From contig JAFVBS010000011.1 of NCBI GenBank assembly GCA_017479865.1, positions 1-41,757 on the forward strand: a stretch of 41,757 bases of DNA, given 5' to 3'. The notes below the pieces were generated by a model. It saw only the letters and a list, made by a program, of their open reading frames with translations, was not told where the DNA came from and searched no databases. Made by a program: the position numbers and the translations under genes. Each line of letters starts with the position of its first letter. Positions within the stretch are counted from its first letter, which is position 1. The stretch comes from Clostridia bacterium. Its GTDB lineage: Bacteria; Bacillota; Clostridia; TANB77; CAG-508. This document shows, one piece after another, positions 14,931-23,774 of this stretch.

Positions 14931-16723
14931 TGAAGAATCAATCAAAAATGTGGATCTATGCAATTGTGATTATTATTTTACTTACAATTTTAGGGGTACT
15001 ACTAAAATTTGCCTTATGGAATGATACCTCAAGCAATAATGCTCTAACAGGAAGCAATAGTTCGACAGGAAATAATACTTCATCAGGGAATAGTACTTCT
15101 ACTACCAATCAGGAGGTAGTAAAAACAAGTACTTCCCTCGAGCAAAAGAAAAATAGAGGAGAGGTAAGCTATTCCAATTATGATGCCAAAATTGATTTAA
15201 GTACTCTTTCTTCTACAGGAAATGGAGTAAGCATCAATGGAACGACCATCAAAATTACCAAAGCAGGAACTTATTATTTTACAGGAACAGCAGAAAATGC
15301 TAATATTGTAATCAATGCAGGTGATGATGACAATGTTGTTTTAGTATTTGAAAATGCCGATATTACCAGCAAAACAACTTCTGTTATCAATGGAGTGAAA
15401 GCGAAAAATATTATGATCAACTTGAAAGAAGGATCAACCAATACCTTCACAGATTCAAGTAATTACACAGAATTCACAGGAGATGACGAACATAATGCAA
15501 CAGTCTTTTCCAAAACAGATTTAATCTTTAATGGAACAGGAACATTAATAGTAAATGCCAACTACAAAGACGGCATTAAAAGTAAAGATGACTTAGTAAT
15601 TACCAATGTTACTTTAAAAATTACATCAGTAGATGATGGCCTTCGTGGAAAAGACTGTGTTGATATCAAAGATGCTAACATTACAATTACTTCGACAGGA
15701 GATGGTATCAAATCAACCAATGATTCTAATACAGAAAAAGGATATATCATCATTGATGGAGGCAACATTAATATTCAAACCAAAGAGGATGGAATCCAAG
15801 CAGAAACAGTCCTAACAATTTCAAATGTTGATATGACAATTCAAACAACAGGAGATACCAAGGATACCAATGTTAGTAGCAAGGGACTAAAAGCAGAAAA
15901 AGAAATTACAATCAATAGTGGAAACATTAATATTACTAGCACAGACGATAGCATTCATTCCAATTATTACATCATTATCAATGGAGGAACAATGACTCTC
16001 TCTAGTGGAGATTATGGAATTCATGCCGATACCAATATTATCATCAATGGTGGAACAATGAATATTACAAAATCTTATGAAGGCATAGAAGCGGCCTATA
16101 TTGAAATCAATGATGGAGATATTAAACTGGTTGCTTCCGATGACGGAATCAATGCTTCTGACGGAAGCGGTTCTTCAGGACCAGGAAAAATGATGCAACA
16201 ATCTTCAAATGCTGATGTTCAATTGGTTGTCAATGGTGGAACAATTTACATTGATGCCCAAGGTGATGGATTAGATTCTAATGGCAATATTACACAAACA
16301 GGTGGTAGCATTATTGTTGCTGGAACAACCAATGGAGGAGATGGTGCAATTGATTATGACGGTACCTTTTATGTTTCAGGAGGAAGTTTGGTTGCCTATG
16401 GTGCAACTTCCATGTGGCAAAATCCTTCTACATCCTCTAGTCAATACAGCATTTGCTTCTCACAGACAGGAAAGGAAGGAGATACCATCGAATTGAAGGA
16501 CTCAAAGGGAAACACCATAGAAAGTATTCAAACCGCAAAAGCTTATGGAGCCATTGTTTTCTCAAATTCAAAACTAACCAAAGGAGAAACTTATACCCTC
16601 TATGTGAATGGAAGCCAGGCATCCTCACAAGAATTAACAAGCATTGTTACCTCTAACTTATCATCACAAGGAATAATGGGAGGCGGAGGCATGATGAATG
16701 GTGGGGGCAGACAAGGCAAATAA
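14930..16723 (+). CDS. Cthe_2159-like carbohydrate-binding beta-helix surface protein
   Basis: The 597-residue protein has an N-terminal membrane anchor (residues about 8-28), a Ser/Thr/Asn-rich linker (32-60), then many short repeats of the kind I-x-I-N-G-G-x-I-x-I and D-D-G-I-x-A/S, the rungs of a right-handed parallel beta helix as in Cthe_2159 (PF14262). A C-terminal beta domain and a Gly/Met-rich tail follow. Cthe_2159 of Clostridium thermocellum binds acidic polysaccharide with calcium. Expected at the cell surface. Coupled to DUF4956 by a shared A in TAATG. Confidence 0.85.
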   Translation: MKNQSKMWIYAIVIIILLTILGVLLKFALWNDTSSNNALTGSNSSTGNNTSSGNSTSTTNQEVVKTSTSLEQKKNRGEVSYSNYDAKIDLSTLSSTGNGVSINGTTIKITKAGTYYFTGTAENANIVINAGDDDNVVLVFENADITSKTTSVINGVKAKNIMINLKEGSTNTFTDSSNYTEFTGDDEHNATVFSKTDLIFNGTGTLIVNANYKDGIKSKDDLVITNVTLKITSVDDGLRGKDCVDIKDANITITSTGDGIKSTNDSNTEKGYIIIDGGNINIQTKEDGIQAETVLTISNVDMTIQTTGDTKDTNVSSKGLKAEKEITINSGNINITSTDDSIHSNYYIIINGGTMTLSSGDYGIHADTNIIINGGTMNITKSYEGIEAAYIEINDGDIKLVASDDGINASDGSGSSGPGKMMQQSSNADVQLVVNGGTIYIDAQGDGLDSNGNITQTGGSIIVAGTTNGGDGAIDYDGTFYVSGGSLVAYGATSMWQNPSTSSSQYSICFSQTGKEGDTIELKDSKGNTIESIQTAKAYGAIVFSNSKLTKGETYTLYVNGSQASSQELTSIVTSNLSSQGIMGGGGMMNGGGRQGK

Positions 16724-16757
16724 CCTTCTTTTAGGGACACCTTCCAAAAACAGGTTG
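16721..16757 (+). repeat. REP-like hairpin repeat, copy A, starting at a stop codon
   Basis: From the TAA stop of the surface-protein gene the 37 bases match those at 23583-23619 at all but two positions. Shared core is CCTTCTTTTRGGGACACCTT then CCAAAARCAGGTTG. Copy B folds perfectly, copy A less well. Confidence 0.7.
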
Positions 16758-16771
16758 ACAACAATCGATTA

Positions 16772-16810
16772 AAAAATCGTGTAGGAATTTATTTCCTACA
16801 CGATTTTTGC
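16772..16810 (+). terminator. Intrinsic terminator of the VTC cluster
   Basis: AAAAATCGTGTAGGAA (16772-16787) pairs perfectly with TTCCTACACGATTTTT (16793-16808), 16 bp. It may also work for the convergent gene on the other strand. Confidence 0.9.
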
Positions 16811-16876
16811 ATGATATAATATTTCGCATTATTCTATAACTTAGATTTTCGTTTAAATCTACCAACATGCTTTTTA

Positions 16877-18007
16877 TCAAATTTTTTGAACCTCTTCTTG
16901 CTTTCTACTTCTAGTCCAACCCAACTTACTTACTTCCTTTTCTCTCATAACCGAAAAATAAGCTTTTGCAAAGAGCTTTAACATCTCTGTAATGGTTTTT
17001 CTATCTTCTTCTGCAATTCCTCGATAAGTTTTTAAAATGGTAATGACATTAGAAGGTAAGTGTTGACCAATTTCTGAAAAAGTATTGGCATCAGTTGCAT
17101 AAAATAGCTCAAATACACCATCAAAAAAGGCTTTTCTCTGTTCATTAGTAGTATCTGCAATCCAGTCGGTCACCGTTTTATTAATTACTTCGCTGGTATC
17201 TGTTAAAGCTTCAGATTTGATTAAATCATCTCTTAATACCTGCCAAGAGTAAATGTCATGTTGCAAAATGCCTTTTTCAGCACTAAGCACGACTTCACAT
17301 TTTTCCTCATGATTTAATACTCTACCAATTACAGAATCTTGCGGGATATAAGTGACAATTTTCTGAATAATAGCATCATTTTTATATTTATTAATAATCT
17401 CCTGATGAAATCCTGGACCATCATAGTTATATATTTTGATAATTCTATCTTGAATTTCTTTCGAGGTGGTAATAGCAGCATAAATTGCCACATTACCTCC
17501 TTTAGAATGACCTCCAATTCTCATCTTTTTATCGGGATATTTCTCTGCAATTTTTTCTGCATAGTTTTTTCCAGCTACCTGGCATGGCACACTATCCATA
17601 AAGGCCATATTAAAATCTTCTTTCCAGCCATAAATGGTACTATCGGTTCCAAGATAAGAAAGATACATTTCCTTTTCAGAAATATGAACGGTAATGGCAC
17701 CGAATTGCTTTTCTGTTTCTTTATCATTAATTTTCACATAGTCTGTGACTACCATATTTTGAAAACGTTTACTTTCTCCTAAATGGGTAATAAGTTCTTT
17801 ATCTCCATTGTATAAAAATTCATCGTTTTCAAAATCTTTCATTTTAGCCGAAAGAGAGGCAATGGTTTCTTTCTCTTCCATTGCAATTTTATCAAATCGT
17901 AAATACGAAAATCTTGCTAAAATCATGCTATCTATTTCATTAAATGGAGAGTACTCATTGATAGGAAGATCTCCCCTCCATAATAAATAATCGTTAATGT
18001 TCGACAT
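16877..18007 (-). CDS. Mbeg1-like (DUF2974) alpha/beta hydrolase
   Basis: The 376-residue protein opens with NINDYLLWRGDL, typical of Mbeg1-like/DUF2974 proteins, and has the nucleophile elbow GHSKGGNVAIYAA with the catalytic Ser. YNYDGPGF after it and IPQDSVIGRVL further on are also family blocks. These are putative intracellular lipases or esterases; the substrate is unknown. AAGGAG sits seven bases before this ATG; an upstream in-frame extension to 18094 runs through a hairpin repeat and has no site, so I reject it. It follows the TetR gene on the same strand and may share its promoter. Confidence 0.85.
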   Translation of the reverse strand: MSNINDYLLWRGDLPINEYSPFNEIDSMILARFSYLRFDKIAMEEKETIASLSAKMKDFENDEFLYNGDKELITHLGESKRFQNMVVTDYVKINDKETEKQFGAITVHISEKEMYLSYLGTDSTIYGWKEDFNMAFMDSVPCQVAGKNYAEKIAEKYPDKKMRIGGHSKGGNVAIYAAITTSKEIQDRIIKIYNYDGPGFHQEIINKYKNDAIIQKIVTYIPQDSVIGRVLNHEEKCEVVLSAEKGILQHDIYSWQVLRDDLIKSEALTDTSEVINKTVTDWIADTTNEQRKAFFDGVFELFYATDANTFSEIGQHLPSNVITILKTYRGIAEEDRKTITEMLKLFAKAYFSVMREKEVSKLGWTRSRKQEEVQKI

Positions 18008-18033
18008 TTTATGCTCCTTTTCTGTGAAAAATT

Positions 18034-18084
18034 TGGGACGGTTCTCTTTTTTCATCTCCATCAGTGAGAAAAGAGAACTATCCA
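18034..18084. repeat. REP-like inverted repeat (GGGACGGTTCTCTTTT type)
   Basis: TGGGACGGTTCTCTTTT (18034-18050) faces AAAAGAGAACTATCCA (18069-18084). The ten bases GTTCTCTTTT/AAAAGAGAAC pair perfectly and the base of the stem pairs imperfectly. It sits between tetR and the Mbeg1-like gene. The GGGAC start recalls REP elements of the IS200/RAYT type. Confidence 0.55.
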
Positions 18085-18094
18085 AAATTCCCAC

Positions 18095-18694
18095 TTATTT
18101 TTTAGGCTCGATTAAATCGCGAATGGCATCATATAAAAAAGGCTTGAATTCCTCAATAGGGAGAGGTTCCTTATATAAAATGGAATTAAAACAAGTAGAG
18201 CTAACCAATTCAATAATCATAAATAAAGTAACATCAGGATTTTTTAATTCTAAATGATTTTCTTTTACACCTTTCATAAATAATTGATAAACGCTATCCT
18301 CTTCAGAGTCACCTTTTTCATAGAGTTTGATCACTGTTTTACTGTAAATTCCCCAAGACAAATTTTTAGAAATAAATTTGAGTAAAATAGGGTTTTTCGT
18401 TAATTCATTAATCACGTAATTAACAATAAAAATAACTTGGTCAGACAAATTTTCAATATAATTTTTTCTTAACTCCTTCAAAGCTTCAGCAAATAATCTC
18501 TGAGATTTTCTTGCAATCAAAATATCTCTAATTTCATATTTATCTTTAAAATATAAATAAAAAGTACCTTTTGCAACATTGGCATTATCTACAATTTCCT
18601 GAATAGAAGTATCTTTTACCCCTTTTTCAGTAAATAGTTCAAAGGCGGTTGTTAACAATCTTGCTTCTTTGTTATTCTCCATTTCTTCTTTCAT
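18095..18694 (-). CDS. TetR-family repressor of the divergent MMPL operon
   Basis: The 199-residue protein has the TetR helix-turn-helix at about residues 12-58 (LLTTAFELFTEKGVKDTSIQ, then VAKGTFYLYFKDKYEI), followed by a helical ligand-binding half. It is transcribed away from the MMPL transporter gene. The operator TGACCAATMGTCA occurs in its own -35 region and twice at the MMPL promoter, so it very likely represses both itself and the transporter, released by an unknown lipid or drug-like ligand. GGTGAT lies before the ATG at 18694; an in-frame ATG at 18682 is possible. Confidence 0.9.
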   Translation of the reverse strand: MKEEMENNKEARLLTTAFELFTEKGVKDTSIQEIVDNANVAKGTFYLYFKDKYEIRDILIARKSQRLFAEALKELRKNYIENLSDQVIFIVNYVINELTKNPILLKFISKNLSWGIYSKTVIKLYEKGDSEEDSVYQLFMKGVKENHLELKNPDVTLFMIIELVSSTCFNSILYKEPLPIEEFKPFLYDAIRDLIEPKK

Positions 18695-18714
18695 TTTTAA
18701 TCACCTTCATTCAT

Positions 18715-18743
18715 ATTATGACATAAAAATGACGATTGGTCAA
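18715..18743 (-). promoter_or_regulatory. tetR promoter with overlapping TetR operator
   Basis: On the minus strand TTGACC (18743-18738), 17 bases and CATAAT (18720-18715). The operator TGACCAATCGTCA (18742-18730 on the minus strand) overlaps the -35 exactly as at the MMPL promoter, differing from those copies at one base. Confidence 0.75.
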
Positions 18744-18781
18744 TACGATTTGGTAAAAATCTTACAAAGATGTGTTATGGG

Positions 18782-18958
18782 CAAAATATCTATAATTTAT
18801 TGCATTCCTCGGCTCATGAAACGCTCATTGATCTTCTAAGCTAAAACGTGCATGAGCCTCTCCAAGAAACTTGCACCCTCATGCTACGTGTTAGACAAGA
18901 ATATCAATTCGCCATTGTTTCAATCGCATTCGTCATTCCATAAATTATAGATATTTTG
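18782..18958. repeat. 177-bp MITE-like element with 19-bp perfect inverted ends
   Basis: CAAAATATCTATAATTTAT (18782-18800) is the exact inverse of ATAAATTATAGATATTTTG (18940-18958). Inside lies another stem, GGCTCATG with CATGAGCC, and a more GC-rich core with no intact gene. It fills most of the 418-bp gap between tetR and the MMPL gene. I see no convincing target-site duplication, so the mobile origin is an inference. Confidence 0.6.
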
Positions 18959-19041
18959 TCTATAAAAGCAAACTCTTAAGACAACAACTAGATTGTTGAC
19001 GTTAGATTTTGAAAAGTTTTTCACAAAATTTGGTAAAAGTA

Positions 19042-19091
19042 TTGACCAATAGTCAGAAAAAGAGTATAATGATATTAGTGACCAATAGTCA
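19042..19091 (+). promoter_or_regulatory. MMPL operon promoter with two TetR operators
   Basis: TTGACC (19042-19047), 17 bases, perfect TATAAT (19065-19070). TGACCAATAGTCA occurs at 19043-19055 over the -35 and again at 19079-19091 just after the start point, 36 bp apart, flanking the polymerase site. Confidence 0.85.
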
Positions 19092-19112
19092 TTCAAGAAA
19101 GGAGAATTTTTT

Positions 19113-21188
19113 ATGCACAAGTTTGGACAGTTTATTTGTAAACATCGAAAGATCATTTTAATTATTGCATTTTTACTACTCATTCCATCAGTAATAGGAA
19201 TGAAAGCAACCAAAATTAATTATGATATTCTGGTATATCTTCCAGACGATGTTGAAACCATTCAAGGAGAAAAAATTCTAGCAGAAGATTTTCATATGGG
19301 GGCTTTCTCGGTAGTAATCTTAGAGAATATGCCCACGAAAGACATCCTTACATTAGAAGATAAAATCAAAGAAATTGATAACGTAGAAAAAGTAGCTAGT
19401 ATCGCAGATGTTATTGGAGCAGGAGTTCCTGTTGAAATGCTGCCAGATACAATCAAAAATCATCTTTACAAAGAAAATAATACTATCATGTTAGTAACTT
19501 TTAAAGAACAAATTTCTTCTGATAGTACCATGGAGGCAGTAGGAAAATTAAGAGATATTACAGATGAACGTTGTAAAGTAAGTGGAATGACAGCAACGGT
19601 TATTGATACAAGAGCTTTATCAGATTCTGAAGTTGCTATTTATGTTATGATTGCTGTGGCACTTTGCTTACTTGTATTAGAAATTGCATTGGACTCGTAT
19701 TTAGCACCAATTCTACTATTATTAAATATTGGAATTGCCGTTTTATACAATATGGGAAGCAACGTCATTCTTGGTCAAACCTCTTATATTACAAAAGCTA
19801 TTAGTGCCGTATTGCAATTAGGGGTTACCATGGACTTTGCTATCTTCCTATATCATAGCTACATGCAAGAAAAAGAAACGGCAAGTAGTAATGATGAAGC
19901 AATGGAAAATGCCATTGGTAAAACATTAATCTCAGTCATTGGTAGTTCCTTAACTACTATTGCTGGATTTTTAGCGTTATGTAGTATGAATTTAACCCTT
20001 GGTAGGGACATCGGATTAGTCATGGCAAAAGGTGTTCTCTTCGGAGTCATTTGTGTAGTGACTGTTTTACCAGCCATGATATTACAATTCAATACTCTCA
20101 TTGAAAAAACGAAACATAAAGAAATTTTACCAAAATTTACACATATCAAAAACTTTGTGATGAAACATTATAAAGCAATTATTGTAGCATTTTTAATTAT
20201 TTTACCAATCGCATTTTATGGCTATCGACATACCGATATTTACTATAACCTAGATAAATCATTACCAAAAGATTTGCCAAGCGTTTCGGCAAATAACGAA
20301 TTAAAAGAAAAATTTAATATGGTTTCAATGGAATTATTACTCGTCGACAAGAATATTCCAACTTATCAGACAAACCAAATGCTAAGCGAAATTGAAAGCC
20401 TAGACGGAATTGAATGGACAATGGGATATTCAAAAATTGCAGAACGTGGTATTCCAAAAGAAATCTTGCCAGAAAATGTGTTATCAGTCTTCCAAAATGA
20501 CAAATACCAAATGATATTGATTAACTCAAAATATGAAATGGCAACAGACGAATTAAATGACCAAGTAACTAAAGTGAATGAAATCATTAAAAAATATGAT
20601 GAAAATGCTATTCTAGCTGGAGAGGGTCCATTGATGAAGGACTTAGTAGAAATTAGCAACCATGACTTTAATAGTGTTAACATTGTATCTATTGCAGTAA
20701 TTTTTGTCATCATGTTCTTTGTATTAAGGTCAGCTTCATTACCATTTATATTAATTGCAGTTATCGAGTTTGCTATTTTCATCAATATGGGAATTCCATA
20801 TTATACACACGTAGAATTGCCATTTGTTGCTTCCATTGTAATTGGAACAATCCAATTAGGTGCAACCATTGATTACGCTATTTTAATTACTACTAAATAT
20901 ATTGTAGGAAGAAAAGGTGGAAAAACAAAGCAAGAAGCAATTGATGAAGCGTTAGGAACTTCGATTGGTTCCATTGCTATCAGCGGATTATGCTTCTTTG
21001 GTGCAACCTTTGGAGTAGGAATGTATTCTCAAATTGAAATGATAGGATCGCTATGTACTCTAATGTCAAGAGGAGCCATCATTAGTATGCTGTGTGTTAT
21101 TACTGTTTTACCATCATTCTTAATGGTATTTGATAAATTAATATGCCATACTACTATCGGAATGAAAAATGTGAGAAAGGAAGGATAA
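19113..21188 (+). CDS. MMPL/RND-family transporter
   Basis: The 691-residue protein shows the two-fold RND/MMPL design: a first membrane helix (about 14-30), an extracytoplasmic domain, five to six helices, then the same again from about residue 345. Proton-relay type motifs are visible in both halves (LQLGVTMDFAIFLYHSYMQE and IQLGATIDYAILITTKYIVG). Such proteins export lipids, fatty acids or drugs using the proton gradient. AAGGAG precedes the ATG. Only three bases separate its stop from the next gene, and two TetR operators cover its promoter. Confidence 0.9.
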   Translation: MHKFGQFICKHRKIILIIAFLLLIPSVIGMKATKINYDILVYLPDDVETIQGEKILAEDFHMGAFSVVILENMPTKDILTLEDKIKEIDNVEKVASIADVIGAGVPVEMLPDTIKNHLYKENNTIMLVTFKEQISSDSTMEAVGKLRDITDERCKVSGMTATVIDTRALSDSEVAIYVMIAVALCLLVLEIALDSYLAPILLLLNIGIAVLYNMGSNVILGQTSYITKAISAVLQLGVTMDFAIFLYHSYMQEKETASSNDEAMENAIGKTLISVIGSSLTTIAGFLALCSMNLTLGRDIGLVMAKGVLFGVICVVTVLPAMILQFNTLIEKTKHKEILPKFTHIKNFVMKHYKAIIVAFLIILPIAFYGYRHTDIYYNLDKSLPKDLPSVSANNELKEKFNMVSMELLLVDKNIPTYQTNQMLSEIESLDGIEWTMGYSKIAERGIPKEILPENVLSVFQNDKYQMILINSKYEMATDELNDQVTKVNEIIKKYDENAILAGEGPLMKDLVEISNHDFNSVNIVSIAVIFVIMFFVLRSASLPFILIAVIEFAIFINMGIPYYTHVELPFVASIVIGTIQLGATIDYAILITTKYIVGRKGGKTKQEAIDEALGTSIGSIAISGLCFFGATFGVGMYSQIEMIGSLCTLMSRGAIISMLCVITVLPSFLMVFDKLICHTTIGMKNVRKEG

Positions 21189-21191
21189 ATT

Positions 21192-23585
21192 ATGAATCAC
21201 AAAATGATATCAAAAGTAACATCAGGAGTTCTGCTATGTACAATGCTTGCTTATACAAGTCCTGTATTTGCAGCATATACCAAAGAAGAGACGGTGTATA
21301 CAAAAATAAATGAAGAGGGAAAAAGCTATCAAACGATAGTCAATTCCCATATTAAAAATGAAGGTCAGGAAAAACTCATTCATGACTTATCAGACTTATT
21401 AAATATTGAAAATGTGAATGGCAACGAAGAATTTACACAAGATGGAAATGTAATTAGTTGGCAAGCAGATGGAGAAGATATTTATTATCAAGGGAAAACA
21501 GAAAAAGAACTTCCTATTGAATGCACAGTAACTTATGAATTAGATGGAGAAAAAATTGAAGCAAAAGACTTAGCAGGAAAAAGCGGAAAAGTAACAATTA
21601 CCATTGAATATATTAACAAAGATGCTCACAGAGTTTCTGTCAATGGAAAATATGAAACATTGTACACACCATTTGTAGTGCTTTGCGGTACTATTATTGA
21701 CAACAACAATAACAAAAATATTGCCATTAATAATGGAAAAGTCATTGATAATGGAAATAAAACAATTGTTATTGGATTAAGTCTTCCTGGTATGCAAGAA
21801 AGCCTTGGCATTTCAGAAAATACAGTAGAAATTCCAAGTACTGTAGAAATTACTATGGATGCTACTGATTTTGAAATGAACAACATTGTTACGTATGTGA
21901 CACCAAAGGTAATTGAAGAAGATGACATCAAGATTTTTGATAAGCTAGATGAAATCTATGACAAAGTTAATACTCTACAAAGTTCAAGTAGTCAATTAGT
22001 AGAAGGTTCTGCAAAATTAAAAGAGGGAACTGAAAAATTAAATCATGGCACCCAAGAACTTTCTAGTAAATTAAATAGCGCAATTAGCCAATATGATAAT
22101 GCAAAATCAAAATACACAAGCAAACAAGGAAAAGCCGAAATCGAAAAGAAAATTGTTGATATGGTAAATAGCGAATTGAAAAAAATGATGCCAGAACTTG
22201 AAAAAGAGGCACAAAAAGAAGCATTAAATGTAATCAAAGGCAATAAAGAAAAACTGGAAAAAGCAACAACGAAAACGGCACTTGAATATACAAACAAAGC
22301 AATAGAAGGAAAGTTAAAAGAATTAGAAGAAAACAAAGAAAGTATCATCACAATTTCAGATGAATTGATGAATGAAATTGAAAAAGATTTAGATATTGCA
22401 TTACAAAATATTGAAGAAAATAAAGACATAAAGGCGCTTGAAGGACAAATCAAAGAAATAATTGTTAGTGACGTGAAAAGTACAGTAAAAGGCAAAACTG
22501 AGGCTGCAATTACTGATAAAGTAAAAGAAATGAAGGATAATATTTCAGACCCAACTATGCTATTAGCTGGAACTGCTGATGCAGCAACATTAAAAGCGTA
22601 TAAAGAAAATATTGCAAGTGCAATGGTTCCTGCAATAAAAGCAAAACTAATGGCAGCTGATGCTACATTAACCTCTGAAAAGGCACAAGAAAAAGCAGAA
22701 AAGCAAGCGACAGAGACAGTCAATGCATTGGTAACAACAGTATCTAAAAAAACAATGGATACCACTTTAGATCAAGTTGCAAAAGAAGCACCTAAAATGG
22801 CAGAGGGAGCAGTACAAGAGGCCACTTCAAAATTAAATACAAGTAAAGAGCTATATACTGCTATTTCAAATTATAAGGAAAAAGTAGTTAGTACAATTAA
22901 AAATAAAATACCTGAAAAAGCGTTAACTGCAATGGAAGAGAGCATAGAAAACGCAATCATAGAAGAATTAGAAAAGTCATTTGAAAATGACAAAGTTTTA
23001 CAAGCTCAAATACAAACCTATGGAAGTAAAGCAAAAGCAGAGTTAAATTCTACAATAGACAAGGTAGCAGAAGATACAGCAAAACAATTAGCATCTGACT
23101 TTACAGTGGATTTAGCAACACAAATTACCAACAACCTAATTCAAAAACAATTAAAAGGGGAACTAAAAAGTTCAGACCTTGACAAAGAATTAAACAAATA
23201 TGAGACTTTAATTAATCAAAAATTAAATAAAGTAGATTCCAGTGTTGCAACATTAAAAGATGCATTAAATCAATTAACAGCTGGAACAGAAGAACTTGCA
23301 AATGGTGCTACTAAGTTAGCAGAAGGAATGAGCAAATTTGACAAAGAAGGCATTCAAAAGATTTGTAGCTATGTCAATGGAGACGTCAAAGATGTTGCAA
23401 CGAGATTAGAAAAATTGCAAAAATTATCAGAAGAATATAACAACTTTACAATGCTAGAGGATGGCAACCAAGGAAATGTAAAATTCATTATGATGATGGA
23501 TGGAATTAAAAAAGATAAATCAAAAGAGCAAGAAATGATTTTAACAGACGGAACAACTCCAACTGAAAAGAAAGACGAAGAATAA
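21192..23585 (+). CDS. Secreted heptad-repeat (TIGR03057/YhgE-like) partner of the MMPL transporter
   Basis: The 797-residue protein has a signal peptide (cleavage probably after PVFA near residue 28), a beta-rich domain (about 35-240) and a long helical part. X-x-x-L-x-x-G heptads are clear at about 265-290 (QLVEGSAKLKEGTEKLNHG) and 690-720 (LTAGTEELANGATKLAEGMS), with a long coiled coil between. The final 50 residues are charged and I see no C-terminal membrane helix, unlike many YhgE proteins. It abuts the transporter gene, so a periplasm-side adaptor or tether role is likely. Ends directly in REP-like copy B. Confidence 0.8.
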   Translation: MNHKMISKVTSGVLLCTMLAYTSPVFAAYTKEETVYTKINEEGKSYQTIVNSHIKNEGQEKLIHDLSDLLNIENVNGNEEFTQDGNVISWQADGEDIYYQGKTEKELPIECTVTYELDGEKIEAKDLAGKSGKVTITIEYINKDAHRVSVNGKYETLYTPFVVLCGTIIDNNNNKNIAINNGKVIDNGNKTIVIGLSLPGMQESLGISENTVEIPSTVEITMDATDFEMNNIVTYVTPKVIEEDDIKIFDKLDEIYDKVNTLQSSSSQLVEGSAKLKEGTEKLNHGTQELSSKLNSAISQYDNAKSKYTSKQGKAEIEKKIVDMVNSELKKMMPELEKEAQKEALNVIKGNKEKLEKATTKTALEYTNKAIEGKLKELEENKESIITISDELMNEIEKDLDIALQNIEENKDIKALEGQIKEIIVSDVKSTVKGKTEAAITDKVKEMKDNISDPTMLLAGTADAATLKAYKENIASAMVPAIKAKLMAADATLTSEKAQEKAEKQATETVNALVTTVSKKTMDTTLDQVAKEAPKMAEGAVQEATSKLNTSKELYTAISNYKEKVVSTIKNKIPEKALTAMEESIENAIIEELEKSFENDKVLQAQIQTYGSKAKAELNSTIDKVAEDTAKQLASDFTVDLATQITNNLIQKQLKGELKSSDLDKELNKYETLINQKLNKVDSSVATLKDALNQLTAGTEELANGATKLAEGMSKFDKEGIQKICSYVNGDVKDVATRLEKLQKLSEEYNNFTMLEDGNQGNVKFIMMMDGIKKDKSKEQEMILTDGTTPTEKKDEE

Positions 23586-23619
23586 CCTTCTTTTGGGGAC
23601 ACCTTCCAAAAGCAGGTTG
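23583..23619 (+). repeat. REP-like hairpin repeat, copy B, starting at a stop codon
   Basis: Begins at the TAA of the heptad-repeat gene. AACCT/AGGTT and CTTTTGG/CCAAAAG pair in one stem around GGACACCTT. It is the near-identical partner of 16721-16757. Confidence 0.7.
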
Positions 23620-23665
23620 CAACATGGCAACAGGTGAATGATTACAACTAAAAAAATAATTTCAA

Positions 23666-23718
23666 AAAGAGTTAAAAAACATGAGTATGATTCCAGTTTT
23701 TTAGCTCTTTAATTTTTT
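23666..23718 (+). terminator. Intrinsic terminator of the MMPL operon
   Basis: AAAGAGTTAAAAAAC (23666-23680) pairs with GTTTTTTAGCTCTTT (23696-23710), one G-T wobble, followed by AATTTTTT. Confidence 0.8.
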
Positions 23719-23747
23719 GAAAAAATCAATCACTCAAATTTCTCTTT

Positions 23748-23759
23748 AACATATGATAT
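23748..23759 (+). promoter_or_regulatory. AACATATGATAT motif before cwlJ, possible mother-cell sigma -10
   Basis: The 12-mer AACATATGATAT occurs here and again at 24584-24595 before the M14 peptidase gene. CATATGATA fits the sigma-K/sigma-E style -10 (CATA-N3-T/TA). The leader to the ribosome binding site would be very short, so the role is uncertain. Confidence 0.35.
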
Positions 23760-23774
23760 CAAGAGGTGGTTATA

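Noticed and set aside
22043-22765. 240-residue minus-strand open frame inside the heptad-repeat gene
   Set aside because: It is the hydrophobic-looking shadow of a Lys/Glu/Ala-rich coiled coil on the other strand, without a start signal.
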